Source: Daphnia pulex (taxonomy: Eukaryota > Arthropoda > Branchiopoda > Diplostraca > Daphniidae). From it: a DNA stretch of 64,000 bases. The stretch is from contig NC_060021.1 of assembly GCF_021134715.1 (NCBI RefSeq), positions 5,642,001 through 5,706,000 on the forward strand. The letters run 5' to 3'. Below are positions 33,721 through 46,099 of the stretch, one piece after another. The notes beneath the pieces are model-generated. The model searched no databases. It had not been told where the DNA came from and saw only the letters and a program-made list of their open reading frames with translations. A program made the position numbers and the translations under genes. Within the stretch, counting starts at the first letter, position 1. Each line of letters starts with the position of its first letter.

Positions 33721-36700
33721 GAAAAACTTCATTTTGCAATTGCGAACGAATTTGAAATGTTGCAATGTTATATGTTAAGCTTTGTTAGAAAGGGATTTGA
33801 GCATCTGTTGAAGTTTCAAGGATCTGTTTAAAAAACATATACTCGCAGATGAAAATTAAAATGTGTATTATTTACGTTTATGTCTTGCACTGGCATAACA
33901 CTATGAGGGCTCGAGTTTAAGTGTTATTCCCAGTAAAAAATCAATGAATGGATTTAATCCATGAAATAAGCGAATTGCAGCGGAAACAGAGGAAATAATA
34001 AAAGAAAAGTAAAAAATTCTTTTCTATAGCATACCGGCATACCAACGCAGTTTAGCGTCCAAATCCGATTTTTATTGCAGATATCGGAATAGGTTGGCAT
34101 CATATATAGGCGAAGTCAAGATTCCACCGTTGGCGGATATCGGGCAGTCAGTGTGTTAGTTGGGAAAATTTTTATTCATACTTGACTTGGCTGCAGATGC
34201 GAGTTTATCAAAGTTTGGTTTCTTCATTGTAATTGTGATTTGTTAATTTTTATCAGTAAAATCAACGATATTTTTATACCATTGCCACTGAGAAATTGGT
34301 TTGACCTAAGTCCGCACCAGACACCCTCAATTTTTTCATGGATTATCAATATTGGATCACACAGTAAAAATATGTCGCATGGCTTGTCCCTACCCACGGC
34401 ATGACTTAAGGATATGGGGGACAAATGATAGTATTCTCGAACAAAGAATTTCCTCCCGTTTCGCCACCCCAAAATCGGAATATTGCTTTGCGCCATTCTT
34501 CATAAATTTCTTGCGTGCAGTCTGTTATCCGTTGCTACGCTACGTTGTTATCCTGAAATTTCCCTGGTGTTGCCACATGACTCGTACTGACTCTATTCCG
34601 TTTTCAATTACTGTGCAGCGTACAATACGCGTTTTTATGCGGTGACCATCACAACGATTTGATTTTTCTACTGAAATAGAAATTGTATTACAAAACGTCG
34701 TTGTTTATTTATTCATTTAATTAAATTCATTTTAAAAGATAAAAAAATAAATGAATGAAATGTAAGGCACAAACACAAAGTACTCATATATTGGAGGGGA
34801 AAAGGTACACATTTTTGCATCCTCCGTCCAAATTCTGGGAGAGGATTCAGAAAATAAAATAAAATAATAATTGCTTCTTTGGATGTCTTTGTGCAAACTG
34901 TACTCTAAAAACCGAGAAAAACTCCTGCCGCGTCCAGCTCCTTGGTTTTTTTAACAATTTTAACAAAAATTTTAAGAAATATCGTCGACATACCGATGGC
35001 TTAGAAATTTATCACAGAGATAACCATAAGACCAAACAAATTTTGTTTTAAAATCTTTACTCACACATAGCACAATTCTCTAGCACTGCGTCCGTGACGT
35101 GGAGACAAATTTTCCCATCGTCAAAAACGAATGCTAACCGATTGTTGGTTTTTAAGACTCCATTCATTTATCCTTGTTTTACAGCAATAGAAGTTATGAA
35201 CTAGCTGAAGCTTTATGAAATATAAAATAATAATGAAATTAACAACGAGATTAAAAATGAATTACTGATGTTATGGCGTATTCTCGTGATGGTCGTCTGC
35301 TATAACAACAAAAAGTTGTTGTAGATAACATCAGCCTCATTCTAGACTTGATGACAACAGCATCAATATTTGCCCGTCAACCATACCAAACAGGTCCGTC
35401 AATTAGTCTTTCCTGTAAAAAGGTAAGACAATGTATAATAAATCAGACAAAAGCAAGTACCACGAAGAAATAAAAAAATGTGAACGACAATGATGACAAT
35501 GATACTCATGGTCGTTTCGGTGAGCAGGGGCTCAACCTTCGTTGAATCTTCCTGAGCAAACAGCATTCTTCCTCAAGGAATAGAACCATGAAACCAGATT
35601 CCGAGAAATAACCTAATTCTATCCGCGTTGTGGGAGCAATCTTGGACATTGTTGGTCACATATAGCTCCTTGGATTTGATCCATCGCGAATACTAATTTG
35701 AATTTGTTTTTATTTATCGCAAGCCAATGCGGTTAGTGATGTGAAAAAGACGTTTATGTGACGTAAAGAGACACCGAGGAAAAACACGCGAGGACGAGTC
35801 ACTGTTTATTTAACGGTGCCAGTTGCGTGCTTAACATGTGTTTCCAAGGGGAAGGGTTAAGAAGTTTCCGATTCCTTTTTTTACTAGTTTTTTTTGTTAT
35901 CATGTGTTTTTTTAACGTTGCAAAGTATTCGCAGTAAAACCTCGTGTCACTTTTCGATTAGTGCGCACCTTGGTGGTGGTTAGCAAGACTGTACTTTCAA
36001 TTTTTATTGATTCAGATTATTATTATTTCGTTGTTATGTGTTTTACTGAAGTCTGAGAGTCAATTTAATGGAAACAAAATAAAAAGCTTTCTCAAATATA
36101 TAATGTAGTTCTTTCATCAGTTGCAGAGGATCGTGACTTTTACTGCGGAAATCTGGAAGTTCTGAAGTGTCACCGTGTCCTGGTTATCCCTCTAAGACCT
36201 TACAATTATGATTACAGCGTGTCTTAACTGTTTAAGTTAAGGTACATGTTATTCAAGTTTTTCTTCGATGCCATGGAATACCATGCCTTTAATAGAAAAT
36301 TGATGCCATTCGTCTGTATTTATGAAGAACATCCATTAAGCATAAATAAAGCAGAACCCGCACCCCAGCTTTTTCCAGCTCAAATGTCCTAACAACTGAA
36401 CGTCGCACCCCAGACTCCTCCCTTATGTATTGAGACAAAATTCCCAAACAACAAATGTTACTCCTTCTTCTGATAAGATTTACCTTGTTCTAGGAAATTC
36501 CCGTGGAACAGGCTGGGACGGTCGCACCAGACTTGATTAATTTGTTGATATGCTTCAAAGAGCTCCAAGGAGACATTATGTTCACAAGCAGTATGAGAGA
36601 TAAAAATATGCCAAAAGACGTCGACAACGTCGGGCCAACAGAGTATGCGGGGTTGATTGGAAAAATACAGCGCGAAAAATTTAAAAGGAAAGCTCAAACC

Positions 36701-39700
36701 TTTGTGGGAAGAAATCTTATTATTTAACAAAGAAGACAATACAACTACTTTAAAGACACATAGTCGTCATGAGACTTCTAGCTTAGGTTAAAGTAATAAA
36801 AAAAATGGAAGATTTGCAGTAATGTTGTTGATAGCAGCTTGAAGAGAGACGGTGTTATGTGCATCATGTGCAAGAAAATAACTCGTGTGTTTGCACTAGA
36901 CGAGGGTTTTATCAACTTACGGTTTCAGATGGCCGACTTGTCAACTATCTGGTGAGTTTTTAGTCCGGATTTTTTAGAAGAGATAGATTGTTAAGGAAGA
37001 GGGGAACCAAAACTGGTAAAGGAAAGGACCAGGGAATTGGTAACAAAGGGAGGCACAAGCAGAGAGTGGGTTTTTTACGAATGGAAGAGAGGATGTCGAG
37101 ATTCTTAACCTGCAATCCGGAGAGGGGTGGAAAGAAGGTGAAAGATGGAACTAATGATGCACATAGCTTCACACAGGGGTATCTCTGAACTGACAGGGAC
37201 GTGACCCGTAGAGCACTCAGTACATTATGTAGATGGGTAGTTAGTTCACCGAATTCTGAGCCAAGAAAACCACTAATAATGTCCTATGTCCAGAATAACC
37301 ATGTTGTCAATTGACATCACACAGAATTGGTAAGAGTCCGTACGACGATGGTAACCAGAACGTAGCCACAGCACACATGATACAGAAAGAAGCATACGCT
37401 CATTGTTGTCCAAGACAAGGACATAAGACGAACTCAGCCACGGAGGGAATGTAGAGGCAGGATAGTTGAAGTGTCAACTTCTTGCTGACGCACGATGCTG
37501 GGGCGATCCGAGCTGAGGACATTGCCGAATGGGGAGTTTGACTGCGGTACATCTGTCAAACGATTATGCAGGTGTCCTAAGGCTGGCTCAGGGAGGACAG
37601 AAACCTTTTCAAGAAGTCTTTATGCAGATACGCTCCAGATATTGCTTCTACACTTCTGGATAACAGCAGAGTGTAAACTGCATGCAGCGAACTGTTGTGA
37701 CATTGGCACCGATTTATGTGGGAAAAAGCAAAATTATTAATGACGAAATAAAACTGACTACTATATGTTAAAAAAACAACAGAAAACATGTAAAGGAAGC
37801 AATTATAGTAATGTAAATTTAATTTAAAATTTAGATTGATTTAGAAATGCTTCTGTCATGGTGGCATCGCACAAGAAGAAGCTTTACCTCATGGAAAAAA
37901 GCCATGAAGATAGGAAAAGACAAAACTCTACCACGTCAGTCTGAGTTTAAAGAACTTGCTTTCATGTACAATAATTAAATCAACAGTCTGGAAGATCTGG
38001 ATATCTTTTATCTCTAGAAATTAAATATTTCAGATGTGTATGCATTATGCAAACGTGCGTATGAATTTTCTCCTAACGTTGTATTAAGTATCAAAGAAAT
38101 GGATGTCAAATCGTTATTAGTTTGAACCACCTCTAGACCTACGGGTTATTACTCAATCTATTTTAAAAATGTATCTAGGAAAAAAAGGCAATCCCTCCCA
38201 ATAGGATAAATTAATGATAGAGTAATATTGTTAGTCCTAGGTTTTTTTTGTTAAAAACAGTTGGGCTTGCTAATTAAACTAAACCACACAGACAATGGCC
38301 TTTTTCATGTGTGATGTGTAAGCTATCTTGTTTATTGTCTCATTTGTAATATAATTTACATATGTGATTTCAAAATAGTATTGATTGTTGGAGATAACAT
38401 ATTGTTTCCAACTTAAAGCATCCCGTATACACTTGAAGTGGATTGCAGGATTACAACCTTATTTTGTTACGTCACTGCTTCTCATCGCTTACATTGAATT
38501 TGTTCCTCTACTCAACCAGCAGATCCATGACAATCACGATACGTTCGAGTGATCAAAGAGTACGTCTCTAAGTTCAGCATCAACTGTCGATCAGGTTATT
38601 ATGACAACCAATATTAGCTTTTCTCATACATTTAACGACGTGCTATTGCTTCCAATCATTTTTTTTTCTTGCTTGTCAGGTTTGTGATAATTCAGAGGTT
38701 ATCGTCTAATGAAATATTGATTATGATGAACATTAAAAACTAGAAAACTAACTCAGCCTTAAAACACAGAATAAGAAGATCAAGAAGGAGAACAAGCTTT
38801 CTTTTCTCTTGGTTCTTTGTCTCTTCTTAGTTTCTTAGTCGTTTCTTTAACGGTTGTTAAAAGCTAAAGCAAACACCAACGTTGTTGAAGAATCTTCTAC
38901 ACCCCATTGCACATACTGTCCCGTAAAGAGTGTTCCGATAATTTCGGGTGGTGTCAGGAGAGTTTTCGTGTGCTGCTTATCGTTTATTCATTATCACTCG
39001 AAAAATTTGGAACTTTGGACTCTGGGAAGACGGCGTTGGAGCCATTCGCAGATAATGGTGAAACTTTCAGTGGCTGTTCACACTGTTTTTGGGAAAAAAA
39101 GATGAACTACTTCATTGGGAAGTTTCTACCAGTCGTTACGAACCAACAATTCCTAGGTTGCTTGATAATCCCAATTGACATTGGTATTGAGCTAATTATT
39201 GGTAACCTGGAAATAACAGACGTAGCATGCTTCTTTCGTAGTAACATTGCACGAAAAGACGGTATTACCCTAGGGAAAGTAGCAATGAAATGCGTGAAGA
39301 GCAATTGATTCAAAAAACAAAACCTCGTCAGTCTCACATTGAATAACTTGCCTTCACGCCCAATAGTGAAGTTAACTGTAAAGAAAACTGGATATTTTTT
39401 CACTCAAGCCAGAAAAGTTTTTGAATAATCAAGCGTTATTCGTCTGTAAATGTATCTAAAGGAGGTATGGGTTTTTTCCAAAAAACTACGTCTTGAAGGC
39501 CTTGTACAAAGTTAATCTTGGTCGCGGATTGCTTGACTTCCGCGCCTTCAAATTCGCCATGTACTTTTTTGAGCTATTTCGTTCTGCTGAGTTGATCATT
39601 TGAGATGAACAACGTTTAACCTTGTCTAATTCTAAAAGACAAACTTATCTCTAATCCTGGGAAATCAGAAACTCATCATGGATTGAAGATGTGAATACAG

Positions 39701-39879
39701 TATTTTAGGTTTCAACACTTATATCCCTGCCTGGAATTCGTCTGCAAGTACTTATTGGAGATTCATAATCTCAAGCAGCATGATGCAGCCAGGAAGAAGG
39801 ACGAAGAAATCCATCTGATCATTCATATCCTTAAATTGTTGGATCTGTGACCTAAAACTGGACAACAAAGAAGCTGGTT
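33721..39879. other. 6-kb stretch with no recognisable intact gene
   Basis: AT-rich DNA with only short frames (for example 36503-36727, 36988-37188, 37495-37740 and 38907-39308). Segments at 37850-37960 and 39240-39380 share a loose motif (LPRQSEFKELAF and PRQSHIE.LAF), suggesting duplicated remnants of one protein, but I cannot name it. Confidence 0.4.
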
Positions 39880-40194
39880 TTGGGTCATGAGATAAGCATG
39901 CACCTTTACAATTATGAAGTATCCTATCTTTTCAAAGATAGTAAGGAGTACAAAGGAAAACCGTCTGATTTTTATTTGTTTAAGCTTTTGCTGAGGTTGG
40001 GTTCCAATACCAACGCAGTTGATACAAATTCTCTAAGCCCACTACATCTACTGGCCCAATATGAATGCGAAGACACATTTTATGGGCGTCAGATATATTT
40101 TAAAGCCCGATCCGAACAGTTGACATCACAAGAAAAATTCTGGATGGGAATTTTGTATAGGAGCAACGGGATTACCGAGGCAAGTCGGCGTTAG
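39880..40194 (+). pseudogene. Ankyrin-repeat protein fragment
   Basis: An open frame of about 104 codons containing KLLLRLGSNTNAVDTNSLSP followed by LHLLAQ, which fits one ankyrin repeat (LLL..GA..NA.D....SPLHLAA). The flanks show no clear second repeat and the frame ends shortly after. Probably a piece of a larger, broken gene. Confidence 0.45.
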
Positions 40195-40282
40195 AATTCT
40201 TTTCACCATACAACGTCCGTCAACAGTACTCCGTCAGTCAGGCTTATAATCCAGAGATTCTTTCAAGAAATTCCCACATATT

Positions 40283-41990
40283 GCAGGCCACAACAAACAC
40301 CAATTTTTTAAAATCTCCTCTTCTGAAGTGATTCGTTTATGCAATCGTCCCTGGATGCAAGTCTTTGTATGTAAAATGATTTTCTTTAATAAGTTATAAT
40401 TGAAACGACTACAAATTTTTGCTACAGTTTTCTGTATGTTGTAAATAAGGCGTAAGATTATGAACTTGAAGTAGCTGAATTCGAACGTCGTTTTCCATTT
40501 TATCCAAATTAAGGAACTCAAGACAACTGAAGGAACAGAGCAATGTAATAACTACATTGGATTGTGCTAAACGGTTGTCATACTAGACGTCAATCAATCA
40601 AATATAAAAAAAATTTAAATTTTAAATTTTAAGCATATTCACTGCGGATTGATTTCTTGTCTTTTCCTTTGTAGGACTTAACTTTATTTTTATAATTTAT
40701 TATAACTAACGTGTGGCTTTTGAAGAAATTTAGAATTGTTAAGTTCATTTTGAACTAATAAGCTTGATTTCTTCAATCTTTTGAAGGTATTTTTCACATA
40801 AGAAATTTTTATCTGTTTTTGTGGTAAAAATTTTCCGTTACAAACCAGTGAGAGGATACTACCAGAATCCGAGCTCAGAAGAGCGCACTAAGAGTGGATT
40901 TAAACACGAGCTTAACGAACTTTAAGAAAAGCCACAATATATTTTGAGTGAATTCAATCATAATTTAAAAATAATGGTAATAAATATTTGTAACATTTCT
41001 TATAGGAATTAACATGGATTTGGATTCTTAAGCCGAAAAAAGTCATAACACCAGAAGATTGTCAACCAAACTACTCAAGAAAACAAGACAAAAGTGATTA
41101 TTCGTGCCACGAATAATTTTTACATTTGCAGTGAAAGCAAGTCACCAGCCGGTCGATGAATTATTTTTTGTTGTAATGGTATGAGCATCCAGGCTCTGAC
41201 TGGGATAATGCTCATTTCATCGAACCTTTTGGCAATAGTGTATGCAATGTGTGTAGTTAAGTTTATTTATTTATGTCCAAAAGGATGTTCCCGGTCGTGG
41301 TTCCGCGAATTTTCTTAATTTTAATTTGCACTTTCAACGTTTTTTTTCGATGGTTGTCACTGCCGGACAAATGGCGGCTGCCCTCTCGATGACCGGTGTC
41401 ACTCCCTAGGAAAGGCAGGTTCAGAATATCCTCCACTCCCTTCCTCGGGTAACAAATTTTGCGGTGTAGTGTTTTCACCATCGGGAGCTCCAGAAGTACC
41501 TCCAAATAATCTTTCCCGAACTGGTGGTGGGGCAAGAAAGGCAATTCAACCACATCGTTGCCCACCACCCGTGGGTATTTCAATTGGTAACTTAAAACAA
41601 AAATTTAAATATTAATATTATTGAAGGGCCCGTTTGGAATGGGCGGGAGGAAGAGTTAATTGCCATTGCAGACGCCGTAGACCGACGCCGAAACAACCGC
41701 CGTTGCTAACCTATATCCGATGGGATAAAGAACAAAACTTGGTTCGCACAGCAAAGAATAGGAAGCAAGACGTGGTGGAGGAAGCCAAAATACAGCTAGT
41801 AAAACAACTAAGGTCGGTGTGGTGCGGTGTTTCCACCATCGGTAGTTCCAGAAGTACCTCCAAAAAATATTTCCTGAACTTGTGGTGGAGCAAGAAAGGC
41901 AATTCAACCACATCGTTGCACACCACCCATGGGTATTTCAGTTGGTAAGTAAAAAAAAAATAAAATACTAATTAAAATTTAAAAAATTGA
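40283..41990 (+). repeat. Outer direct repeat, left copy
   Basis: Matches 57873-59600 in the same orientation over about 1.7 kb with only a few substitutions and one ~30-bp deletion (near 41620). It contains AB-family block A (41340-41590) and block B (41620-41975). At 41990 the left copy is interrupted by the TBL1-containing segment, while the right copy continues into sequence found here only from 43257 onward. Confidence 0.85.
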
Positions 41991-44000
41991 TTGTTAGGTG
42001 AATACCAACTGTACTAGTAAAGGTAAAGGGAAACGACTAAAAACAACAAATACAGCCATAACGGGTGGGGGCTTTCACTATAGTGATGTTTGCACCCACA
42101 AAAAAGTAAGCTAATAAAAACTTTTTCAGATGTATTTATAGTAATTAACAATCAAATCTTTTTTTTAGGAAACTAAGTACGTACAACACCGCTTGAAAGA
42201 TATTCACTTACACATACTGTGGTTACTAATCCTTTTTAAGTTTTGTGATTTCAAAATATTCAGCCTTTGAATAGAAAGAAAAATATACTTTTCTTTTTTA
42301 AAATAAATGGAATGTAATACGTTCGTCAGTGATGAGTGACTATAATTAAGAAAGAATAGTGCTAACACCAAAGTATCCGATAGCGTCCGATAGCAACTGC
42401 CAATTGCGTGCCAGTAGCGTCCCACTCGATTGTGTAGATTCCGCCGTGATATAGATATTAGATTCTGATACAGCTCAAAACTATTTCTTTTTTTAAAAGT
42501 TGCATGCCACACGATAACCGTGCCATCATCAGAACCACTGTGAAAACGTCGCTGTAAGAATTTCAAGCAACCACCACTTAAAAGTAACCAAAAATTTGAA
42601 GTCACCTTGCCAGGTATTTGCTACACAGCTATCCCTCCTAATTTAAGAAACACCTGGTCCAGAGGAAACAGCAGGATGCCATGAAATCGCGTTCATCGAT
42701 CGATAATGACCATTCAATTCCTTTGGTTCAGAGCTAATTCTTAATGCATCTTTCCAAACCTGAATAATAGAGAACTAACTTTGTAAGAACCAACATTAAA
42801 TAATGTTTCTGTGTAGTGTGTATGTGTGAGTTTACTTGAAGCGATGAATCCACAGACAAAGTTGCTAATACATTTGAACCAGGATTCCAGATGACTGATT
42901 TTACCCAACGCTAAATTGAATCGCATTTTAAAATTTTAAATAATAGTGAACAATTACATAACATAGGCTTACGGGATGATCGGAAAGAGTTCGCAGTGGA
43001 TGGTCATGCCCTACTCGATGAATGAAGATGAATCCATAATAAGCGTAAGACACGAAAATATTTGTATTTATTTTCCAGTCAACATCGCAAATTGGATCTG
43101 AATGGCAGGTGAAAACTTCAAATTTTATTAATGATAAATGTTTGCAGCTAGGCTGCAAACAAACTCATCTCTACAACGAAACATACAATTTTGCATCGGA
43201 AACAGCTTTTTCCCTGAGAGATTTTTAAAATTCTTATTTTAAAATTCATCATTAAAAAAAATTGATTCTTTTTTTTATGAAAGGATCATTGAAGGGCCTG
43301 GTTGGAATGGGCGGGATGAGGATTTAATAGCCATTGCAGACGCCGTAGACCGACGCACACACAACCGCCGTCGCCAGGCTATATCCGATGGGATAAAGAG
43401 ACAAAAAACGAGGTTCGCGCAGCCAAGAAGAGGAAGCGAAACGTTGTGGAGGAAGCAAAAATACAGAGTAAAAAAACTAAGGTCGGTGCGGAGCAGTGTT
43501 TGCACCATCGGGAGCTCCAGAAGTACCTCCAAATAATCTTTCCAAAACTGGTGGTAGGGCAAGAAAGGCAATTCAACCACGTCATTGCCCACCAACCGTG
43601 AGTATTCCAATTAGTAAGTAAAAAAAAATATTAATGAAATTTTAAAATTGATTCTTTTTTTTTGGAAAGGATCATTGAAGGGCCTGGTTGGAATGGACGG
43701 GAGGAGGAGTTAATGGCCATTGCAGACGCCGTAGACCGACGCCCACACAACCGCCGTCGCCAACCTATATCCGACGGGATAAAGAGGCACAAAACGAGGT
43801 TCGCGCAGCCAAGAAGAGGAAGCGAGACGCGGTGGAGGAAGCCAAAATACAGCTAGCAAAAAAACTAAGGTCCAGCGCGAATAGTTCGAGCGTAAACGCC
43901 GACGGATTGAAGCTTCGCAGCAGGTCTTAATTCAGGGTAGTCGCATCAGCCTGTCGACGAAGAGGCTAGAGCGGCTGTACGAAAGCAAAAAGAGAGACGT
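41340..44000 (+). pseudogene. AB-family repeat-borne ORF, tandemly amplified (left)
   Basis: Block A at about 41350-41590 (HHRELQKYLQIIFPELVVGQ) is followed by block-B units at 41620-41975, 43262-43625 and 43660-43930, each with a splice-like TTTTTTTAGGAAAGGATCATTG start and a Lys/Arg/Glu-rich coiled-coil frame. Unit period is about 370-390 bp. A stop lies in block A (in GVTP-stop-ERQ) and the unit reading frames do not agree, so these are decayed copies. Function unknown. Confidence 0.55.
42360..43158 (-). pseudogene. TBL1/Ebi-type WD40 gene fragment with introns (left copy)
   Basis: On the - strand, exon-like pieces separated by GT-AG introns encode WD40 blades: HSDPICDVDWKINTNIFVS with HRVGHDHPLRTLSDHP, then WNPGSNVLATFSVDSSF and VWKDALRISSEPKELNGHYR, then SGSDDGTVIVWHA, then IYTIEWDATGTQLAVA. 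The order and the DVDW...H..G.D.P..T motif match transducin beta-like 1 (TBL1X/TBL1XR1, Drosophila Ebi), a nuclear co-repressor subunit. Stops and shifts interrupt it and several blades are missing. Because introns are kept, it was copied as DNA. Confidence 0.7.
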
Positions 44001-44152
44001 AGAGCAATATGTCCATTGGAGAATACATGGGCAAAGTCGGCTGGCTCGCCCATCACCGAAGACGACGGCGTACGGATCATTTGTGAAACACCAGAGGTGA
44101 GGAAATCTTGTTTGGTATCGTACAGCCGCTCTAGACTCTTCGTCGACAGGCT
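43948..44152. mobile_element. 205-bp foldback insertion (MITE-like)
   Basis: AGCCTGTCGACGAAGAGGCT...GCGGCTGTACG (43948-43981) is repeated inverted at 44119-44152 with one mismatch in 34 bp. The related copy at 17300 reads straight through from CAGGTCTTAACTCAGGGTA to GGTAGACCTGAG, so the block is a clean insertion relative to that copy. Confidence 0.75.
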
Positions 44153-44208
44153 CAGGTAGACCTGAGTACGGGTCTGTTTTTCACACGAAGCGGAAACACG
44201 ATACTAGT

Positions 44209-44457
44209 TTGTTGCTTCAAACACCAACTGAAGCCCAAATAACTAACCCAGCCCTTAAACAGAATAAGAAGATCAAGAAGGAGAACAAGCATTGCTTAAA
44301 GGTTGATCTTGAAATGGTTAAGCATCACTTGTTTGTGTTTGTCAACTGTACAGTAAAAAATCCAACTTTCAAATTTGGTTTCAGGGATAATTTGACACAT
44401 GTTGCATCATTCGATTTTTCGAAATGTAGACCGAGTGAAAAATTTTTCAACTAGGTA
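44209..44457 (+). pseudogene. TOP2 fragment, transducer region, copy c
   Basis: Near-identical to the block at 16990-17260: LFVFVNCTVKNPTF, DNLTHVASF and CRPSEKFFN, corresponding to the TOP2 FVNC..ENPTFDSQTKENMT / PSEKF region. This copy keeps PSEKFF, closer to real TOP2 than the PSESFF of copy a. About 70-80 residues only; no enzyme can be made. It sits in the block present only in the left arm. Confidence 0.75.
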
Positions 44458-44509
44458 TGAAATAAGCATGATTTAATAAGTAGTTTCTATTAATTATTTA
44501 TCATTTATA

Positions 44510-45185
44510 ACCTGGAAATGTTGTTGGAGTTCTTTAAATTGTCTAATTTTCATTGGCGATACCATAATCAGGAGTTCAGGATACTAGCCTATTACAGAAT
44601 TTCTATAGGACATTTCTCACATTATCTTGAAGCCCCCCCCCCCATAAAGAACCCTTTCATTGATCTCATTTTCTAAAGTTATTCATCTTTAAAATTGACT
44701 CTGAGACGCAAGCCTTTTTTGTAAAAGGTTTTGACTCCTTTGAATATATTTGTCACCTATTTGCGTTAGCACTCATCTCCAGGACACAAAGAAGTGAAAG
44801 ACTGAATACGTTCCCAACTACGGCTGAAAAGATGCTCCAGGGCGATGCTCGTAACTGCCACCAGGTTCGCACTCTTTTCTCCCCTATTCTCTACAAGGGT
44901 CAGATCTGCGCATGCGCAGACTCGGTCACGTGGTCTTAATCGATCAATGGGACAGTTTCTTTTGGTCTGAATGGTCCCTAACTTTAGACCACGTGACCAA
45001 GCCTGTGGGTATCTGCTCATGCGCAGATCCAACCCTCGTCACCCAGAGAAAAGGGGAGATCCCCCCACTTTAAAACGGACCCCACGCCATTTTTGGTGGG
45101 TGGTCCTTTAAATGTGATGAATTTTGCTCTTTTTCCCCCCTTTTTTTCTTTTGCCTCTGTCTTTTGGCTCTAAGGGCAAAAGAGG
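44510..45185 (-). repeat. Repeat R1, copy 2 (left arm)
   Basis: Inverse of 54225-54890 and of 16270-16945. The palindrome TGCGCATGCGCA is intact at 44907-44918 with CACGTG about 10 bases away. A poly-C tract is at 44633-44643. Confidence 0.8.
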
Positions 45186-45579
45186 GGGTATAGGCAGCAC
45201 AAAAAAGGGTGAAAAGGGGGGAAAATGAGCAATGTGTGCTACACTTTATTTGTGTGCGTTCTATTTATTTTTAACGTTGTGCGTTTTTTTAACGTTTGCC
45301 ACCGTGTTACTTGTGGGAATACGTAATTTCATCAGGCACCTAACTAATAGTTATAGTGTTAGACACATCCATTGTAAAATTGCTAAAGCGAGCAGAGCTC
45401 ATGAGGAACAATTCACATTTTTTGTAAAAATAAAAAATAAATGTGAAACACTAACTGTATAATCTTGTAATCGAGCACTTTTATAGTAAGCAAGTGATTT
45501 GATAGCTGACAACGTCAAATGAAAGGGGGAAGGTAAAAAAGAGGGGGGCGTATAGCGTCTATAACGCATGTCTAGTAGA

Positions 45580-46090
45580 ACAACAACAAAAAACTGGTGG
45601 GCTGGTGCGTTGACCATTAAAAACCTTGCGTTTTGAGGTTACGCCTGATAGTAACGCCAATAGGTGGCTCTCTCCCAGTTGTGAGATCAAAAGGTTCGGT
45701 AGTTGATGAAGTAGGCGAAGGATGTAGATCGTGAGGTCCATCGCCGTTGGGAACCAGGGTTGTCTGAGCCAGTACGGAGTGATGAGGGTCACCTCTGCAT
45801 CTTCCACTAACAGTTTTGATAAGCAAAATGGAATAATATTGAACGGCAGGAAACAGTACCCGTCGAGCCCTTCCCAGTTGAGGTTGAATGCGTCCATTTT
45901 CCAAGCACATGATTGGGGAAACCAGCTCACAAACTGAGTTGTTTGTTCCAATCGCTATAGATCTATGTGGATCTTCCAGATATATTGAGAAAACGATCCT
46001 GAAAATCCACAGGGAAAGTTTCCCATCTCCTGTAGATGGGGGACCGGCTTCATTGTTGGTCAACGTGTTAAGTTTGCCAGAAACAAAAAT
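45580..46090 (-). pseudogene. DIRS-type retrotransposon fragment (end of RT/RNase H), left copy
   Basis: On the - strand an N-terminal frame with VSGKLNTLTNNEAG is followed, in a shifted frame, by QTTQFVSWFPQSCAWKMDAF, NLNWEGLDGYCFLPF and VTLITPYWLRQPWFPTA. This order (..FVSW.P...A..VDAF...W....Y.FPPF.LI...L......V.L..P.W..QPWFP) is typical of the RNase H end of DIRS-like tyrosine-recombinase retrotransposons. No recombinase or reverse transcriptase core is present. Truncated and frame-shifted. Confidence 0.7.
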
Positions 46091-46099
46091 AGCATTCAG

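Noticed and set aside
34224..34645. Two opposed ~90-codon frames
   Set aside because: Overlapping on opposite strands with no homology signal; cannot be supported.
38842..39400. Kinase-like or IRE1-like domain associated with the ankyrin fragment
   Set aside because: Only vague resemblance; no glycine loop, HRD or DFG motif is present.
40234..40521. 95-codon - strand frame repeated at 57801-58112
   Set aside because: Its conservation is explained by the direct duplication containing it; no family resemblance or splice context.
45617..46063. 148-codon frame (and its mirror at 53339-53785) as a separate gene
   Set aside because: Its first part fits the DIRS fragment before the frameshift; the remainder overlaps the clearly DIRS-like second frame, so it is not an independent gene.
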